DNA from: Arsukibacterium sp. UBA3155
GTDB taxonomy: Bacteria; Pseudomonadota; Gammaproteobacteria; Enterobacterales; Alteromonadaceae
Length of the DNA: 64,000 bases
NCBI GenBank assembly: GCA_002364615.1
Contig: DEYP01000015.1
Coordinates: forward strand, 227,570-291,569
Direction of reading: 5' to 3'
Below are positions 1 through 11,023 of this stretch, piece after piece. The notes below the pieces were generated by a model. That model was given only the letters and a program-made list of their open reading frames with translations. It was not told the origin of the DNA and made no database searches. The stretch's first letter is position 1. The number at the start of each line of letters is the position of its first letter. The position numbers and the translations under genes were made by a program.

Positions 1-1232
<1,232 letters not shown>

Positions 1233-1234
1233 GC

Positions 1235-1981
1235 TTAAACCTCTAATATGCCGTCATCTGATGATTTTACCTGCAGCGCAAATACCTCGTTAAAAGACAA
1301 AAAGAAGGCAATGTTTAACAGCGGTAAAACCACGATTAAGCCAATAAAAAATGTGGGCACGGTTAACAGCACCAGCGCCATGCTCAGCAAACCAAAAACC
1401 AGCAGTGCCGCCACATTACGCCAACAGGCAATAAAGCTGGTTTGCAGCACCGCCAGAATACGTTGTTCTTTTAAAAAGTAAGCAATGGCGACCGCATAGG
1501 CAAATAACATAAACACCAGAGCAAACAACGCCACCAATACCAGCAATTGCCAGGTAATGGTTATATCAGCGGTACTTTGACTCTCAATTGCAGTAGACAT
1601 CGGCAATAGCAATTGCTGTTGAAAACTGATTAAAGGCGTTAACAACAATACTTTGAGCGCACCAATAGCTAATAAGATTAAGCGGCAGGCCGGTTCAGCC
1701 AGCGGTTTAAATACCCAATCAACCGTCACGTGTTGCTGGTGCTGAACACCAACAATAGCTTTGTAGAACCCAGCCGTTAAAAACGGATTCAGAAATACCC
1801 AGACTATCGCCGTCAGCTGGTTCAGCTGCAATAAAAAACCCAGACAAGCGGTCAGTAAAAACATTGCCATAAACAGCACTGGGGTCTTTTTAAACAGCTG
1901 CCAGGCGCCAGACAACCATTGCAGCGATGCAGTAGCGCTAACCCTTCTGATAATCAGTTTCAGTTGAAACGGCTTTTCCAC
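1235..1981 (-). CDS. BPSS1780-family integral membrane protein
   Basis: Inner-membrane protein of unknown function. I place the start at a GTG (1981) because it is preceded by AAGAGG with five bases of spacing; the reading frame extends to an ATG at 2035, but the extra 18 residues are polar and have no clear ribosome-binding site. The 248-residue product begins MEKPFQLKLIIRRVSA, then has about six hydrophobic segments: FLMAMFLLTACLGFLLQL-like near residue 35, two short ones, a long VLVALFALVFMLFAYAVAI segment and two at the C-terminus (LLVFGLLSMALVLL, FFIGLIVVLPLL). This resembles the BPSS1780 membrane-protein family. The gene ends two bases before recX, so it probably provides the promoter for recX-alaS. 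No substrate or partner can be named. Confidence 0.75.
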   Translation of the reverse strand: MEKPFQLKLIIRRVSATASLQWLSGAWQLFKKTPVLFMAMFLLTACLGFLLQLNQLTAIVWVFLNPFLTAGFYKAIVGVQHQQHVTVDWVFKPLAEPACRLILLAIGALKVLLLTPLISFQQQLLLPMSTAIESQSTADITITWQLLVLVALFALVFMLFAYAVAIAYFLKEQRILAVLQTSFIACWRNVAALLVFGLLSMALVLLTVPTFFIGLIVVLPLLNIAFFLSFNEVFALQVKSSDDGILEV

Positions 1982-2174
1982 AGTAACCTCTTGCCGGTAC
2001 TGACAGCGTGTGCTGCCATTAGAGGCCGCTATCATACTGCAAAACCGCTTAAAATAAGAGAGCTGCGATTAATTTCAGCATCTGCGGCAGAAATATGGCA
2101 AATGGCCGATAACCGGGCTTGCTTTGCTGTGACCGGGCCGCATAATAGCAACATCATTCTATTGAGGCGTTACT

Positions 2175-2681
2175 ATGGAAAAGTTTGTTGAAAATCTTAT
2201 TTATTCTGCCCGCTGGATTATGGCACCAATTTATCTGGGGCTTAGCCTGGCGTTAATGGCACTGGCAATAAAGTTTTTTCAGGAAATTATCCATATCATT
2301 CCTATTATTTTCAGTATGAAAGAAGTCGAGCTGATTCTGGTCGTGCTGTCGTTAATTGATATTGCACTGGTTGGCGGCCTGTTGGTCATGGTGATGTTTT
2401 CTGGTTACGAGAACTTCGTATCAAGGCTGGATTTAGAAGGCAATGACGATAAATTAAGTTGGTTGGGTAAACTGGACGCAGGCTCCCTGAAAAATAAAGT
2501 GGCCGCCTCAATTGTGGCCATCTCTTCTATTCATTTGCTTAAAGTATTTATGAATACTGAAGTCATTCCTAATGACAAAATAAAATGGTATTTGTTTATT
2601 CACATTACGTTTGTGTTATCCGCTTTTGCGATGGGTTATCTGGATAAATTGCTGCGGGATGACAAAACCAAAGCACTTTGA
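2175..2681 (+). CDS. yqhA: YqhA / TIGR00645 (UPF0114) family membrane protein
   Basis: Integral inner-membrane protein of unknown function. The 168-residue translation matches the YqhA pattern: an N-terminal [19 protein letters not shown] segment, a second hydrophobic stretch [20 protein letters not shown], the conserved [15 protein letters not shown] turn, the [27 protein letters not shown] helix, and a C-terminal membrane segment. Length is typical. The ATG has GAGG seven bases upstream. The gene is transcribed divergently from the BPSS1780-like gene and converges on the solute-binding protein gene, with only ten bases between the two stop codons. Confidence 0.9.
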   Translation: MEKFVENLIYSARWIMAPIYLGLSLALMALAIKFFQEIIHIIPIIFSMKEVELILVVLSLIDIALVGGLLVMVMFSGYENFVSRLDLEGNDDKLSWLGKLDAGSLKNKVAASIVAISSIHLLKVFMNTEVIPNDKIKWYLFIHITFVLSAFAMGYLDKLLRDDKTKAL

Positions 2682-2691
2682 CAGACAGTGC

Positions 2692-3453
2692 TTAACTGTC
2701 AGTGCATAGCAGGCTATGTGGCAGACTTTGGTTTTCCTCACCAAAGTATTTGCGCTGTAAGCGCTGATACCAGCTATCCAGAATTACACTGAGCAGCGCC
2801 CGGTCGAAAGCACGCTGCACATTTGCATCCCGAAATGCAGCGCGGTAAACCGTGGTGTTAAATAACGGATGCATAGCCATCGCTTCGGCATCATCGTGCT
2901 GCAACCGATAATAATTGTAAATATTGCGGTCCATAACCACTACTTGAACCCGCTGCGATAAAAGCATGGTCAGTTGCGCTTGCTGATCAACCGTCTCACG
3001 GTAATTGGCTGAAATTTTTACCATATCAGTATAGTCTGGCCCCAAAACTAAACTGGCATTCTGAAAAGCAAGTACCGAATAGCGTCCCAGATCACTGCTG
3101 TGACTAATAACCAATTTATCTTTTGCCAGACTAACCGCAATATTCTGGTAACGAATATACGGGTTAGAATAAAACAGGCCAGCCTCTTCATTGGATACCG
3201 GTTGCAAACTGGCAATATCACCCTCACCCTGCAACAGCAGTGGTTTAATCCGCGCATTGGGAACAAATAAAAAAACTGGCTCATAGCCCATCCTGCTAAC
3301 CACCTCAGCCAGCAATTCCACCTCATAGCCTGAAATATTCGCGGTATTAATATAAGGGGGTTTTTGCTGGCCTACCAGCACCGTAAGTGGCGCGGCTGCC
3401 AGCACACCTTGCGTTGCCAGTAGCAGCAAGACCAGGATCCAATTCAATCGCAC
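2692..3453 (-). CDS. Periplasmic solute-binding protein, SBP_bac_3-like
   Basis: Predicted periplasmic protein of the amino-acid-type extracellular solute-binding family (type II fold). The start is a GTG at 3453 with AAGGAG seven bases upstream. Residues 1-20 form a signal peptide ending in VLAAAP. The mature part opens with LTVLVGQQKPPYIN and ISGYEVELLAEVVSRMGY, the usual lobe-1 pattern, followed by LQGEGDIASLQPVSNEEAGLFYSNPY and a second lobe ending in a Tyr-rich helix. No permease or ATPase genes are nearby, so this is an orphan binding protein of the kind often found in Alteromonadales, where such proteins may act as sensors or scavengers. It is divergent from the hybrid kinase gene, sharing a 156-base intergenic region. 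A functional link with that kinase is possible but only inferred from position. Confidence 0.8.
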   Translation of the reverse strand: MRLNWILVLLLLATQGVLAAAPLTVLVGQQKPPYINTANISGYEVELLAEVVSRMGYEPVFLFVPNARIKPLLLQGEGDIASLQPVSNEEAGLFYSNPYIRYQNIAVSLAKDKLVISHSSDLGRYSVLAFQNASLVLGPDYTDMVKISANYRETVDQQAQLTMLLSQRVQVVVMDRNIYNYYRLQHDDAEAMAMHPLFNTTVYRAAFRDANVQRAFDRALLSVILDSWYQRLQRKYFGEENQSLPHSLLCTDS

Positions 3454-3609
3454 AGGCGCACTCCTTACTTAATGTTTTAAAGAGCATAACGCCTTTTCTG
3501 CAAACTGAAAGACCTTATTTGATCACCTAGGTCATGCCTGAATGCTTGGCTCGGAAGAATACTCCAGTTAAGATAGGCCGCTTGTCAGTCTGACGGCAGC
3601 GGCCAAGAA

Positions 3610-6600
3610 ATGGAGTTCACTGTGCCCGACTTTAGGTGGTTTCTCGACCAGAGCTATAGGTTACTGGCCAGGATTACATTGCTCATTATCGTTGTGCTGG
3701 CGCCAATGTCGGCGCTTGCCGCCACGTTTGAGCACGGCATGCCTATGCTGCATAACCTGAAACCAAAAGATTATCATGCGGGCACCCAAAATTGGGCGCT
3801 GCTGCAGGATCAACGTGGGGTGCTGTATGTCGGCAATAACGTCGGCGTACTGGAATATGATGGCCAGAACTGGCGGATCATGCAAACCGGCAATAAATCA
3901 GTGGCCCGCTCGCTCGCCCTCTCTGCCGATGGCCGGGTTTATGTAGGGGCGAAGGGAGATATTGGTTATATCGACCATAGTGAAGGCCAATCCCGCTATC
4001 AGTCTTTACTGCATTTAGTTCCCGCCAGCTTTCGTGATTTCCGGGATGTCAGACAGACCTTTGTCAGCGACGACAGCGTGTATTTTGCCAGTCGCGATTA
4101 TGTGTTCCGGTTACATAATGAAAAAATTGAGGTCTGGCGCAGCAATAGCAGCTTTTTAAAAGCGTTCTGGGTTAATAAGCGCCTTTACATCAGAGAAGAA
4201 GGTACTGGCTTGCTGGTATTGCAGCAGGGTAACTTCCAGCTAGTGCCGGGCGGCGAGCATTTTGCCCATGAAAGTCTTTTTGTACTTGAAGCATACTCTG
4301 ACGACACCTTGCTGGCAGGAAGCCGGGAAACAGGTTTGTATTTACTGAATGACAAAGGGGTTGCGCGGCTGCCAACGGCTTATGATCAGCAGTTAAAGCA
4401 GGCGGTACTTTATTCAGGCCTGACCCTGAACAACGGCGACATTGCCCTTGGTACCGTGCAAAACGGGGTTTACATCCTGAACAGGCAGGGAGAACTGGTT
4501 GGCCACTACAATCGCAATGCCGGTTTGCTAGATCAGAATGTCAGAGCCTTATACCAGGATCATCAGGGTGGGCTCTGGCTCGGTCTTGATCATGGCCTGT
4601 CCAGGATTGCATTACATTCTGCAATCACCGCCCATCGCGGTGCCAGCGGCCTGGCAGGCAATGTGCTGGCACTCACCCGCTATCAGCAACATCTTTATGC
4701 CGGCACCAGCCTGGGGTTGTTCCGATTGCAGCGCCGCCAGGATGGCAGTGGCGAATTTGTGCAGTTAGCGCCGCTGCAAAAGCAAACCTGGGGCTTTACC
4801 GAGTTTCGCCAGCGTCTGCTTATTGCTAACAATGACGGTGTTTATCAGTTAGCTCAAGAGCAACTTACCTTAATCAGGCCCTCGCCTCAGGCCAGTAAAA
4901 TTTTACAGGTCTCCGAGCGTGATCCCAGTCGGGTTTATGTCGGGCTGCAGGATGGCCTGGCCACCATGCGTTTCGTTGACGGCCAATGGCTTGACGAAGG
5001 CCGGGTACCAGGCGTAGCAGGAAACCTGAACAGCATCGTTGAAATGGCAAATGGTGAGCTGTGGCTGGGCACCCTGGCCCATGGTGTCTATCGGTTACTC
5101 TTGCCCGCATCCTGGCAAGGCGGTGATTCTGTACCGCTGGCTATCACCCGCTTTACCAAAGATCAGGGCTTGCCCAGTCTGAACAGAAATTCTGTGCACG
5201 TTTTAGATGATCAGCTTTTCATCGCCTCGGTAAGTGGCATGCAACGTTATGATGCGGCGCAGCAACAATTTGAACTGGCTGCCGCTTTTAAGGGCTTATT
5301 CAACGATAAGCAACCCTGGGTTCGAAACCCCGTTGCCGATGCAAACGGCAGGATCTGGATGTTGCTCTGGGACAATTTGAACGGCACCCGCTCAGCAGGG
5401 GTCGCCATACCCGACGATAACGGCAGCTATCAATGGCATGATAATGCTTTACAGCCCTTATCCGACATCCCGCTGGATACCATTCTGGTGGAATGGCCAC
5501 TAATTTGGTTTGGCGGTGCCGAGGGTATTTTCCGCTTTGCCGATGATCAGTATCAACAACATCAGCCCAAACCTCCGCTGCTGCGTAAAGTGTTGGTCGA
5601 CCAGCAACAGCTTATTTATAGTGGCGGAGCATTACCCGACACTATTGCCCTGAGTAGCGAGCAACGGAATTTACGATTTCAGTTCAGCAGCCCCAACTAT
5701 AATCCGTTACAGCCCGATCAATTGCAGGTACGTCTGCTGGGCCATGATAAAGAATGGTCCAGTTGGCGCCAGGAGCATTATCGTGAATACACCAACCTGC
5801 AAAGTGGCCGCTATGAGTTTCAGCTCAGAGCCAGAAATGTGACGGGCCAGATTAGTACAGCGGATAGTCTGCATTTTCAGATAGCCAGCCCCTGGTACTG
5901 GCACTGGAGCATGCTGCTCGCTTATCTGCTGCTTAGTATCACGCTACTGTATTTGCTGCACAGATGGCGCATGCACAGCGCTATTACTGAACAACAACGC
6001 CTGAGCAAGCAAGTGGCACTGCGCACCGAACACCTGGAGCAGACCATGCAGCAGCTGCAACAGGCGCGGGAAACGGCAGAAAGCGCCACCAGGGCTAAGA
6101 CCCAGTTTCTGGCGAATATGAGCCATGAGCTGCGCACACCACTAAATGCCGTGCTGGGTTTTGCTGAACTGGCCGAAGCAACGACGGCGGTAGAACACAA
6201 ACAACAATATCTGCTGAGAATTCGTGCCGCGGGCAAAATTCTGCTCAGCATTATTAATGACATTCTGGACTTCTCAAAAATTGAGGCGGGCAAGCTGGTG
6301 GTAGAGCAAACCGATTTTTCTCTGCGCGCGACGCTCACTCAGGTGGAAGATCTGTTCAGCAATCAGATAACCAGCAAGGGCCTGCAGTACCAACGCAGCC
6401 TGCCAGCCACTATTGCAGATAGCCGCCGTGGCGATCCGCTGCGGTTAAGCCAGATATTAATGAACCTGTTAAGCAATGCTGTTAAGTTCACCGACAAGGG
6501 CCAAATCCAGTTACGTATCACTGCGCTAAATCATGATCAATTGCATTTTGCGTTAACCGATAGTGGCATTGGCATTAGCGAGAACGAGCAAAGCCAGTTA

Positions 6601-7284
6601 TTTCAGGCATTTCAGCAAGCCGATAACTCGGTAAGCCGCAAATATGGTGGCACTGGCCTTGGCCTGGCTATTTGTCAAAGACTGCTGCAATTAATGGATT
6701 CTGAGCTAAAGCTGGAAAGTGAGCCTGGCGTTGGCAGCACCTTCAGCTTTAGCCTGACTTTGCCTGCTGTCGCCAGCAAAACCGGGCATGTCGAAGCAAT
6801 GAATACCCAGGTCGGCGCACCTGTTGGTCATATTGAAAATATCAGTCAACGTGAAAACGTGAGTCACAGTGAAGATGTCAGTCAGAGCGAGCATGACAGT
6901 ATACCGGATACCGGCGATACCCAACGAATATTGGTGATTGATGACAATTATTTTAATCAGAATCTGCTAAAACTGATGCTGGAAAAAATTGGTTATCAGG
7001 TGCACGTTGCAAGCGGTGGACAGCAAGCCCTGAGCTGGCTGCAACAGCATAGCGCCGCACTTATTTTACTGGATATCGAAATGCCAGAGATGGATGGCTT
7101 TGCCACTTTGCAAGCCGTGCGCCAGCGCTCTGCGCTGGATCAGGTACCGGTGCTGGCACTTACGGCGCATCATAACCGCGAGCTGACCGACCGGATCCTC
7201 AGCAGCGGCTTTATCGATATCCTGACCAAACCTGTTGAGCTCTCAGCGCTCTCAGCAAAAATAAAGCAGGTATTACACACCTGA
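3610..7284 (+). CDS. Hybrid sensor histidine kinase with periplasmic beta-propeller (one-protein two-component system)
   Basis: Membrane-bound sensor that should autophosphorylate and pass phosphate to its own receiver domain. Order in the 1224 residues: signal/anchor (about 18-38); a long periplasmic part with repeated Reg_prop motifs such as LYVGNNVGVLEYDG and GLWLGLDHGLSRI, giving a beta-propeller; a Y_Y_Y-type domain near 690-755; a membrane helix near 766-786; a coiled linker; HisKA with NMSHELRTPLNAVLGF (His near 839); HATPase with NLLSNAVKFTD, DSGIGIS and GGTGLGLAIC; a repeat-bearing linker; a receiver (1105-1220) with DD near its start, LLDIEMPEMDG (Asp near 1155) and LTKP. There is no DNA-binding domain, so output must go to another protein. 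Start ambiguous: ATG 3610, or an in-frame GTG at 3622 with GGAG six bases upstream. The same architecture occurs in sensors of carbohydrate utilisation, but the ligand is unknown. Confidence 0.93.
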   Translation: MEFTVPDFRWFLDQSYRLLARITLLIIVVLAPMSALAATFEHGMPMLHNLKPKDYHAGTQNWALLQDQRGVLYVGNNVGVLEYDGQNWRIMQTGNKSVARSLALSADGRVYVGAKGDIGYIDHSEGQSRYQSLLHLVPASFRDFRDVRQTFVSDDSVYFASRDYVFRLHNEKIEVWRSNSSFLKAFWVNKRLYIREEGTGLLVLQQGNFQLVPGGEHFAHESLFVLEAYSDDTLLAGSRETGLYLLNDKGVARLPTAYDQQLKQAVLYSGLTLNNGDIALGTVQNGVYILNRQGELVGHYNRNAGLLDQNVRALYQDHQGGLWLGLDHGLSRIALHSAITAHRGASGLAGNVLALTRYQQHLYAGTSLGLFRLQRRQDGSGEFVQLAPLQKQTWGFTEFRQRLLIANNDGVYQLAQEQLTLIRPSPQASKILQVSERDPSRVYVGLQDGLATMRFVDGQWLDEGRVPGVAGNLNSIVEMANGELWLGTLAHGVYRLLLPASWQGGDSVPLAITRFTKDQGLPSLNRNSVHVLDDQLFIASVSGMQRYDAAQQQFELAAAFKGLFNDKQPWVRNPVADANGRIWMLLWDNLNGTRSAGVAIPDDNGSYQWHDNALQPLSDIPLDTILVEWPLIWFGGAEGIFRFADDQYQQHQPKPPLLRKVLVDQQQLIYSGGALPDTIALSSEQRNLRFQFSSPNYNPLQPDQLQVRLLGHDKEWSSWRQEHYREYTNLQSGRYEFQLRARNVTGQISTADSLHFQIASPWYWHWSMLLAYLLLSITLLYLLHRWRMHSAITEQQRLSKQVALRTEHLEQTMQQLQQARETAESATRAKTQFLANMSHELRTPLNAVLGFAELAEATTAVEHKQQYLLRIRAAGKILLSIINDILDFSKIEAGKLVVEQTDFSLRATLTQVEDLFSNQITSKGLQYQRSLPATIADSRRGDPLRLSQILMNLLSNAVKFTDKGQIQLRITALNHDQLHFALTDSGIGISENEQSQLFQAFQQADNSVSRKYGGTGLGLAICQRLLQLMDSELKLESEPGVGSTFSFSLTLPAVASKTGHVEAMNTQVGAPVGHIENISQRENVSHSEDVSQSEHDSIPDTGDTQRILVIDDNYFNQNLLKLMLEKIGYQVHVASGGQQALSWLQQHSAALILLDIEMPEMDGFATLQAVRQRSALDQVPVLALTAHHNRELTDRILSSGFIDILTKPVELSALSAKIKQVLHT
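6835..6900 (+). repeat. 18-bp in-frame tandem repeat in the kinase-receiver linker
   Basis: About three and a half degenerate copies of an 18-base unit (copies begin at 6835, 6853, 6871 and 6889) encode six-residue units ENISQR, ENVSHS, EDVSQS, EHDS between the ATPase domain and the receiver domain of the hybrid kinase. Because the unit is a multiple of three, copy-number change would alter linker length without breaking the frame. Confidence 0.8.
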
Positions 7285-7294
7285 AGCGGCCGGC

Positions 7295-9916
7295 TCAGCG
7301 AAGATTCGGGGCCAGCCAGCTTTGCGCCTGCTCGGTGCTCCAGCCTTTTTTGGCGGCATACGCCTGCAGCTGGTCATCCCCTATTTTGCTTACGGCAAAA
7401 TACTTGCTGTCGGGGTGGCCAAAATACCAACCGCTTACCGCAGCACCTGGCCACATAGCGTAGCTTTCGGTAAGCACAATGCCGGTTTGCGCTTCGACAT
7501 CCAGCAGCTGCCACAAGGTGCCTTTTTCGGTATGCTCCGGACAGGCCGGATAGCCCGGCGCGGGCCGAATGCCCTGGTACAACTCGCGAATAAGTTGCTC
7601 GTTATTCAAATCCTCGCTAGCCGCGTAGCCCCAGTATTCGCGCCGCACTTTTAAATGCAGGTATTCAGCTAAAGCTTCTGCTAAGCGATCGGCCAGCGCT
7701 TTAACCATAATGCTGTTGTAGTCATCATGCTCGGCGGCAAATTTGGCGGCAAATTCATCAGCACCAAAGCCGGTGCTGACCGCAAAGCCGCCAATATAAT
7801 CGTTGACACCACTGCCTGTCGGCGCAATAAAATCTGCCAGGCTGCAATTGGGCGCGTTGTTTCTTAGCTGTAACTGCTGGCGCAGGTTATACAAACGGGC
7901 TTTTTCTGTGCTTCGGGTCTCGTCGGTGTACACGATAATATCGTCGCCGTCGCTGTTAGCCGGGAACAAACCAAACACCGCTTTGCCTTTAACGTGGCCG
8001 TCGTTAATCATGGTGTCGAGTATGGCATTGGCGTCTTTAAACACCCGGCGCGCTTCCATGCCCACTTCGGCATGGTTTAAAATGGCTGGGTATTTACCGG
8101 AGAGCTGCCAGGTTAAGAAAAACGGCGTCCAGTCGATGTAATCGCGCAGCAGGTTTAAATCAACATCCTGCCATACATGCACACCAGGCTGTTTCGGGGC
8201 AGGCGCTACTTTGCTTAAATCTAGCGTAAACTTATTGGCTTTAGCTTCATTTAAGCTAAGCAGTTTTTCACCTGGCCGGCTACGGGCATGCTGCTCGCGC
8301 GCCACCACATATTCGCTTTTAACCCGGCTTAAATAGCCCGCTTTGCTGTCCGGGCTAATTAATGACTGCACCACCGACACACTGCGCGAGGCATTAGGCA
8401 CATACACCACGCCATTGGCGTAATTGGGCTCAATTTTTACCGCAGTATGCGCTTTAGAGGTGGTGGCACCGCCAATGAGCAGCGGCTGGGTAAAGCCTAA
8501 GCGGGTCATTTCCTTGGCGACATGCACCATCTCATCTAAGGAAGGCGTGATAAGGCCCGATAAGCCTATTACATCAACCTCGCGCTCTTTCGCTACCCTG
8601 AGCAGCTCAGCGCAGGGCACCATAACGCCCAGGTCAATGACTTCAAAATTATTGCACTGCAGCACCACGCCAACGATATTTTTGCCGATATCGTGCACAT
8701 CGCCTTTCACCGTTGCCAGCAGCACCTTGCCTTGCGCCCGGCCGCCTTCTTTTTCCAGCTCGATATACGGCTGCAAGTACGCCACCGCTTTTTTCATCAC
8801 CCGGGCCGATTTCACCACCTGAGGCAAAAACATTTTACCTTCACCGAATAAATCGCCAACGACGTTCATGCCGTCCATTAACGGCCCTTCAATCACGTGC
8901 AGCGGTTTTTCGGCCTGCTTTCGCGCTTCTTCGGTATCACTTTCAATAAAATCGGTGATGCCTTTTACTAACGCATGTTCCAGCCGCTTATTCACCGGCA
9001 GGCTGCGCCAGGCATCATCCATTTTTTCAGCCACACTGCCATCGCCCTTAAACTCGGCAGCAATTTCCAGCAGGCGCTCAGTGGCATCATCCCGCCGGTT
9101 AAGAATAACGTCCTCTACCCGCTCTTTTAGAAGCGGCGGGATATCGTCATATACAGTAAGCTGACCGGCATTAACAATGCCCATGTCCATGCCCGCGGCA
9201 ACCGCGTGGTATAAAAATACCGAGTGAATGGCTTCGCGTACTGCATCATTGCCCCGAAATGAGAACGACACGTTAGAGACGCCGCCGGAAATTTTCGCAT
9301 GTGGGCATAGCTGCTTTATCTCGCGGGTGGCTTCAATAAAATCCACCGCGTAGTTGTTGTGCTCTTCTATGCCGGTGGCCACCGCGAAAATATTCGGGTC
9401 AAAAATAATGTCCTCTGGCGGAAAACCAATCTGCCCGGTGAGGATTTTATAAGCGCGCTGACAAATTTCGACTTTGCGCACTTTGGTATCGGCCTGGCCT
9501 TTCTCGTCAAACGCCATCACGACCACGGCCGCGCCGTAGCGACGCAGTAAGGTGGCCTGCTGTAAAAACGGCGCCTCGCCTTCTTTTAGCGAAATAGAAT
9601 TAACTACGGCTTTTCCCTGAATGCATTTTAGCGCCGCTTCAATCACCTCCCACTTCGACGAGTCGACCATAATCGGTACCCGCGAAATGTCGGGCTCAGA
9701 AGCCAGCAGCTGCAAATAGCGCACCATGGCGGCTTTGCTGTCGAGCATCGCCTCATCCATGTTGATATCGATAATCTGCGCGCCGTTTTCCACTTGCTGG
9801 CGCGCCACATCGAGCGCCGCTTCATAATCGCCGTTTAAAATCAGTTTTTTAAATTTTGCCGAGCCAGTAACGTTTGTCCGCTCGCCAACATTAATAAATC
9901 GGGCCTGTTGTCGCAT
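7295..9916 (-). CDS. metH: Methionine synthase, C-terminal protein (methyl-THF, cobalamin and activation domains)
   Basis: Second half of a split cobalamin-dependent methionine synthase, which transfers methyl from methyl-tetrahydrofolate to homocysteine. Domains in order: methyl-THF binding barrel (about 1-300, beginning [17 protein letters not shown]), B12-binding cap and Rossmann domain with DVHDIGKN (the cobalt-ligand His near residue 406), GLSGLITPS and GGATTS, then the S-adenosylmethionine-dependent reactivation domain to the end ([29 protein letters not shown]). The ATG at 9916 overlaps the stop of the upstream gene as TAATG and has CTGGAG just upstream. Together the two genes give 354 plus 873 residues, the size of the single-chain E. 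coli enzyme, with the break falling between the homocysteine and folate domains. No domain is missing, so this looks like a working split enzyme and not a frameshift. Confidence 0.95.
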   Translation of the reverse strand: MRQQARFINVGERTNVTGSAKFKKLILNGDYEAALDVARQQVENGAQIIDINMDEAMLDSKAAMVRYLQLLASEPDISRVPIMVDSSKWEVIEAALKCIQGKAVVNSISLKEGEAPFLQQATLLRRYGAAVVVMAFDEKGQADTKVRKVEICQRAYKILTGQIGFPPEDIIFDPNIFAVATGIEEHNNYAVDFIEATREIKQLCPHAKISGGVSNVSFSFRGNDAVREAIHSVFLYHAVAAGMDMGIVNAGQLTVYDDIPPLLKERVEDVILNRRDDATERLLEIAAEFKGDGSVAEKMDDAWRSLPVNKRLEHALVKGITDFIESDTEEARKQAEKPLHVIEGPLMDGMNVVGDLFGEGKMFLPQVVKSARVMKKAVAYLQPYIELEKEGGRAQGKVLLATVKGDVHDIGKNIVGVVLQCNNFEVIDLGVMVPCAELLRVAKEREVDVIGLSGLITPSLDEMVHVAKEMTRLGFTQPLLIGGATTSKAHTAVKIEPNYANGVVYVPNASRSVSVVQSLISPDSKAGYLSRVKSEYVVAREQHARSRPGEKLLSLNEAKANKFTLDLSKVAPAPKQPGVHVWQDVDLNLLRDYIDWTPFFLTWQLSGKYPAILNHAEVGMEARRVFKDANAILDTMINDGHVKGKAVFGLFPANSDGDDIIVYTDETRSTEKARLYNLRQQLQLRNNAPNCSLADFIAPTGSGVNDYIGGFAVSTGFGADEFAAKFAAEHDDYNSIMVKALADRLAEALAEYLHLKVRREYWGYAASEDLNNEQLIRELYQGIRPAPGYPACPEHTEKGTLWQLLDVEAQTGIVLTESYAMWPGAAVSGWYFGHPDSKYFAVSKIGDDQLQAYAAKKGWSTEQAQSWLAPNLR

Positions 9917-10980
9917 TACCACTCCAGAGAAAAGGCTTCAAGGCCGGCCAAGTTAAAACTATGACTGGCAGGTTTAGGGCGCCTTGCCGGGGCATCTTTT
10001 ACGGCATCAGCAATGGCTTTTATATGCTCTGGCGTGGTGCCACAGCAGCCGCCAACAATATTTAAAAAGCCCTGCTGTGCCCAATCGGCAATTTCTGCTG
10101 CCATTTCTTCGGCGCCTAAATCGTACTCGCCAAATTCGTTGGGTAAACCGGCATTTGGGTGTACCGACACATAGGCTTCTGACACCCCAGACAGGGTTTC
10201 AACGTAAGGGCGCAGTAAATCGGGGCCCAGCGCGCAGTTAAGGCCAAAACACACCGGCTCGACATGAGCCAGGCTATGATAAAACGCTTCCGTGGTCTGG
10301 CCCGACAAAGTGCGGCCCGAGGCGTCGGTAATGGTGCCGGAAATCATTACCGGCAGTTTATAACCCACTTCATCAAATACTTTTAACACCGCAAACGCCG
10401 CTGCCTTGGCGTTTAACGTATCAAAAATAGTTTCCAGCATAATAATGTCGGCACCGCCTGCTATTAAGGCGTGGGTTGATTCCGTGTAAGCATTTACTAA
10501 CTCATCAAAGCTGACATTGCGAAACCCCGGATCGTTTACATCCGGTGATATTGATGCAGTGCGGTTAGTGGGGCCCAGAACGCCGGCAACCAAGCGCGGT
10601 TTATGCGGCTCAAGCGCCGTTATTTCATCGCACACTTTACGGGCCAGTGCCGCCGCCTCGCGGTTAATGCGCGCCGACAGGCCTTCCATCTGATAGTCCG
10701 CCATGGCAATGGTGGTGGCATTAAAAGTATTGGTTTCAACAATATCGGCACCGGCCAGCAAGTACTGGCGATGAATATCAGCAATTAAATCAGGCTGGCT
10801 TAACACCAGTAAATCGTTATTGCCTTTCACATCACTGGGCCAGTTGGCAAATTCGCGGCCACGATAATCGGCTTCTTCTAACCGATGCTGCTGGATCATC
10901 GTGCCCATGGCGCCATCGAGAATAAAAATGCGCTGTGAAAGTAACTGACGAAACTGCTCTGGCGTTAGTCTTGCGGTCAT
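9916..10980 (-). CDS. metH: Methionine synthase, N-terminal homocysteine-binding protein
   Basis: Zinc-dependent homocysteine S-methyltransferase domain, 354 residues, forming the first module of a split MetH. The sequence starts with [17 protein letters not shown] and carries the three expected zinc cysteines: one in [11 protein letters not shown] and a pair in [23 protein letters not shown] and [14 protein letters not shown] are also typical. On its own it lacks folate and B12 domains and must work with the next protein; the two are presumably made in equal amounts because translation is coupled through a TAATG overlap. It lies 43 bases downstream of metA in the same orientation, so metA-metH(N)-metH(C) is probably one operon controlled by the MetJ-like boxes in front of metA. 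Confidence 0.95.
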   Translation of the reverse strand: MTARLTPEQFRQLLSQRIFILDGAMGTMIQQHRLEEADYRGREFANWPSDVKGNNDLLVLSQPDLIADIHRQYLLAGADIVETNTFNATTIAMADYQMEGLSARINREAAALARKVCDEITALEPHKPRLVAGVLGPTNRTASISPDVNDPGFRNVSFDELVNAYTESTHALIAGGADIIMLETIFDTLNAKAAAFAVLKVFDEVGYKLPVMISGTITDASGRTLSGQTTEAFYHSLAHVEPVCFGLNCALGPDLLRPYVETLSGVSEAYVSVHPNAGLPNEFGEYDLGAEEMAAEIADWAQQGFLNIVGGCCGTTPEHIKAIADAVKDAPARRPKPASHSFNLAGLEAFSLEW

Positions 10981-11023
10981 AAAATGCTCTTTGTTATTTC
11001 AAGTCGTTAAAACGTAAAGCGGC

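Noticed and set aside
2671-2693. Inverted repeat AAGCACT / AGTGCTT across two converging stop codons as a terminator
   Set aside because: No T run on either side and the loop is long; kept only as a weak hairpin.
9910-9922. Frameshift in metH
   Set aside because: The two parts overlap as TAATG with a ribosome-binding site, and their summed length equals the normal enzyme, so a true split is the better reading.
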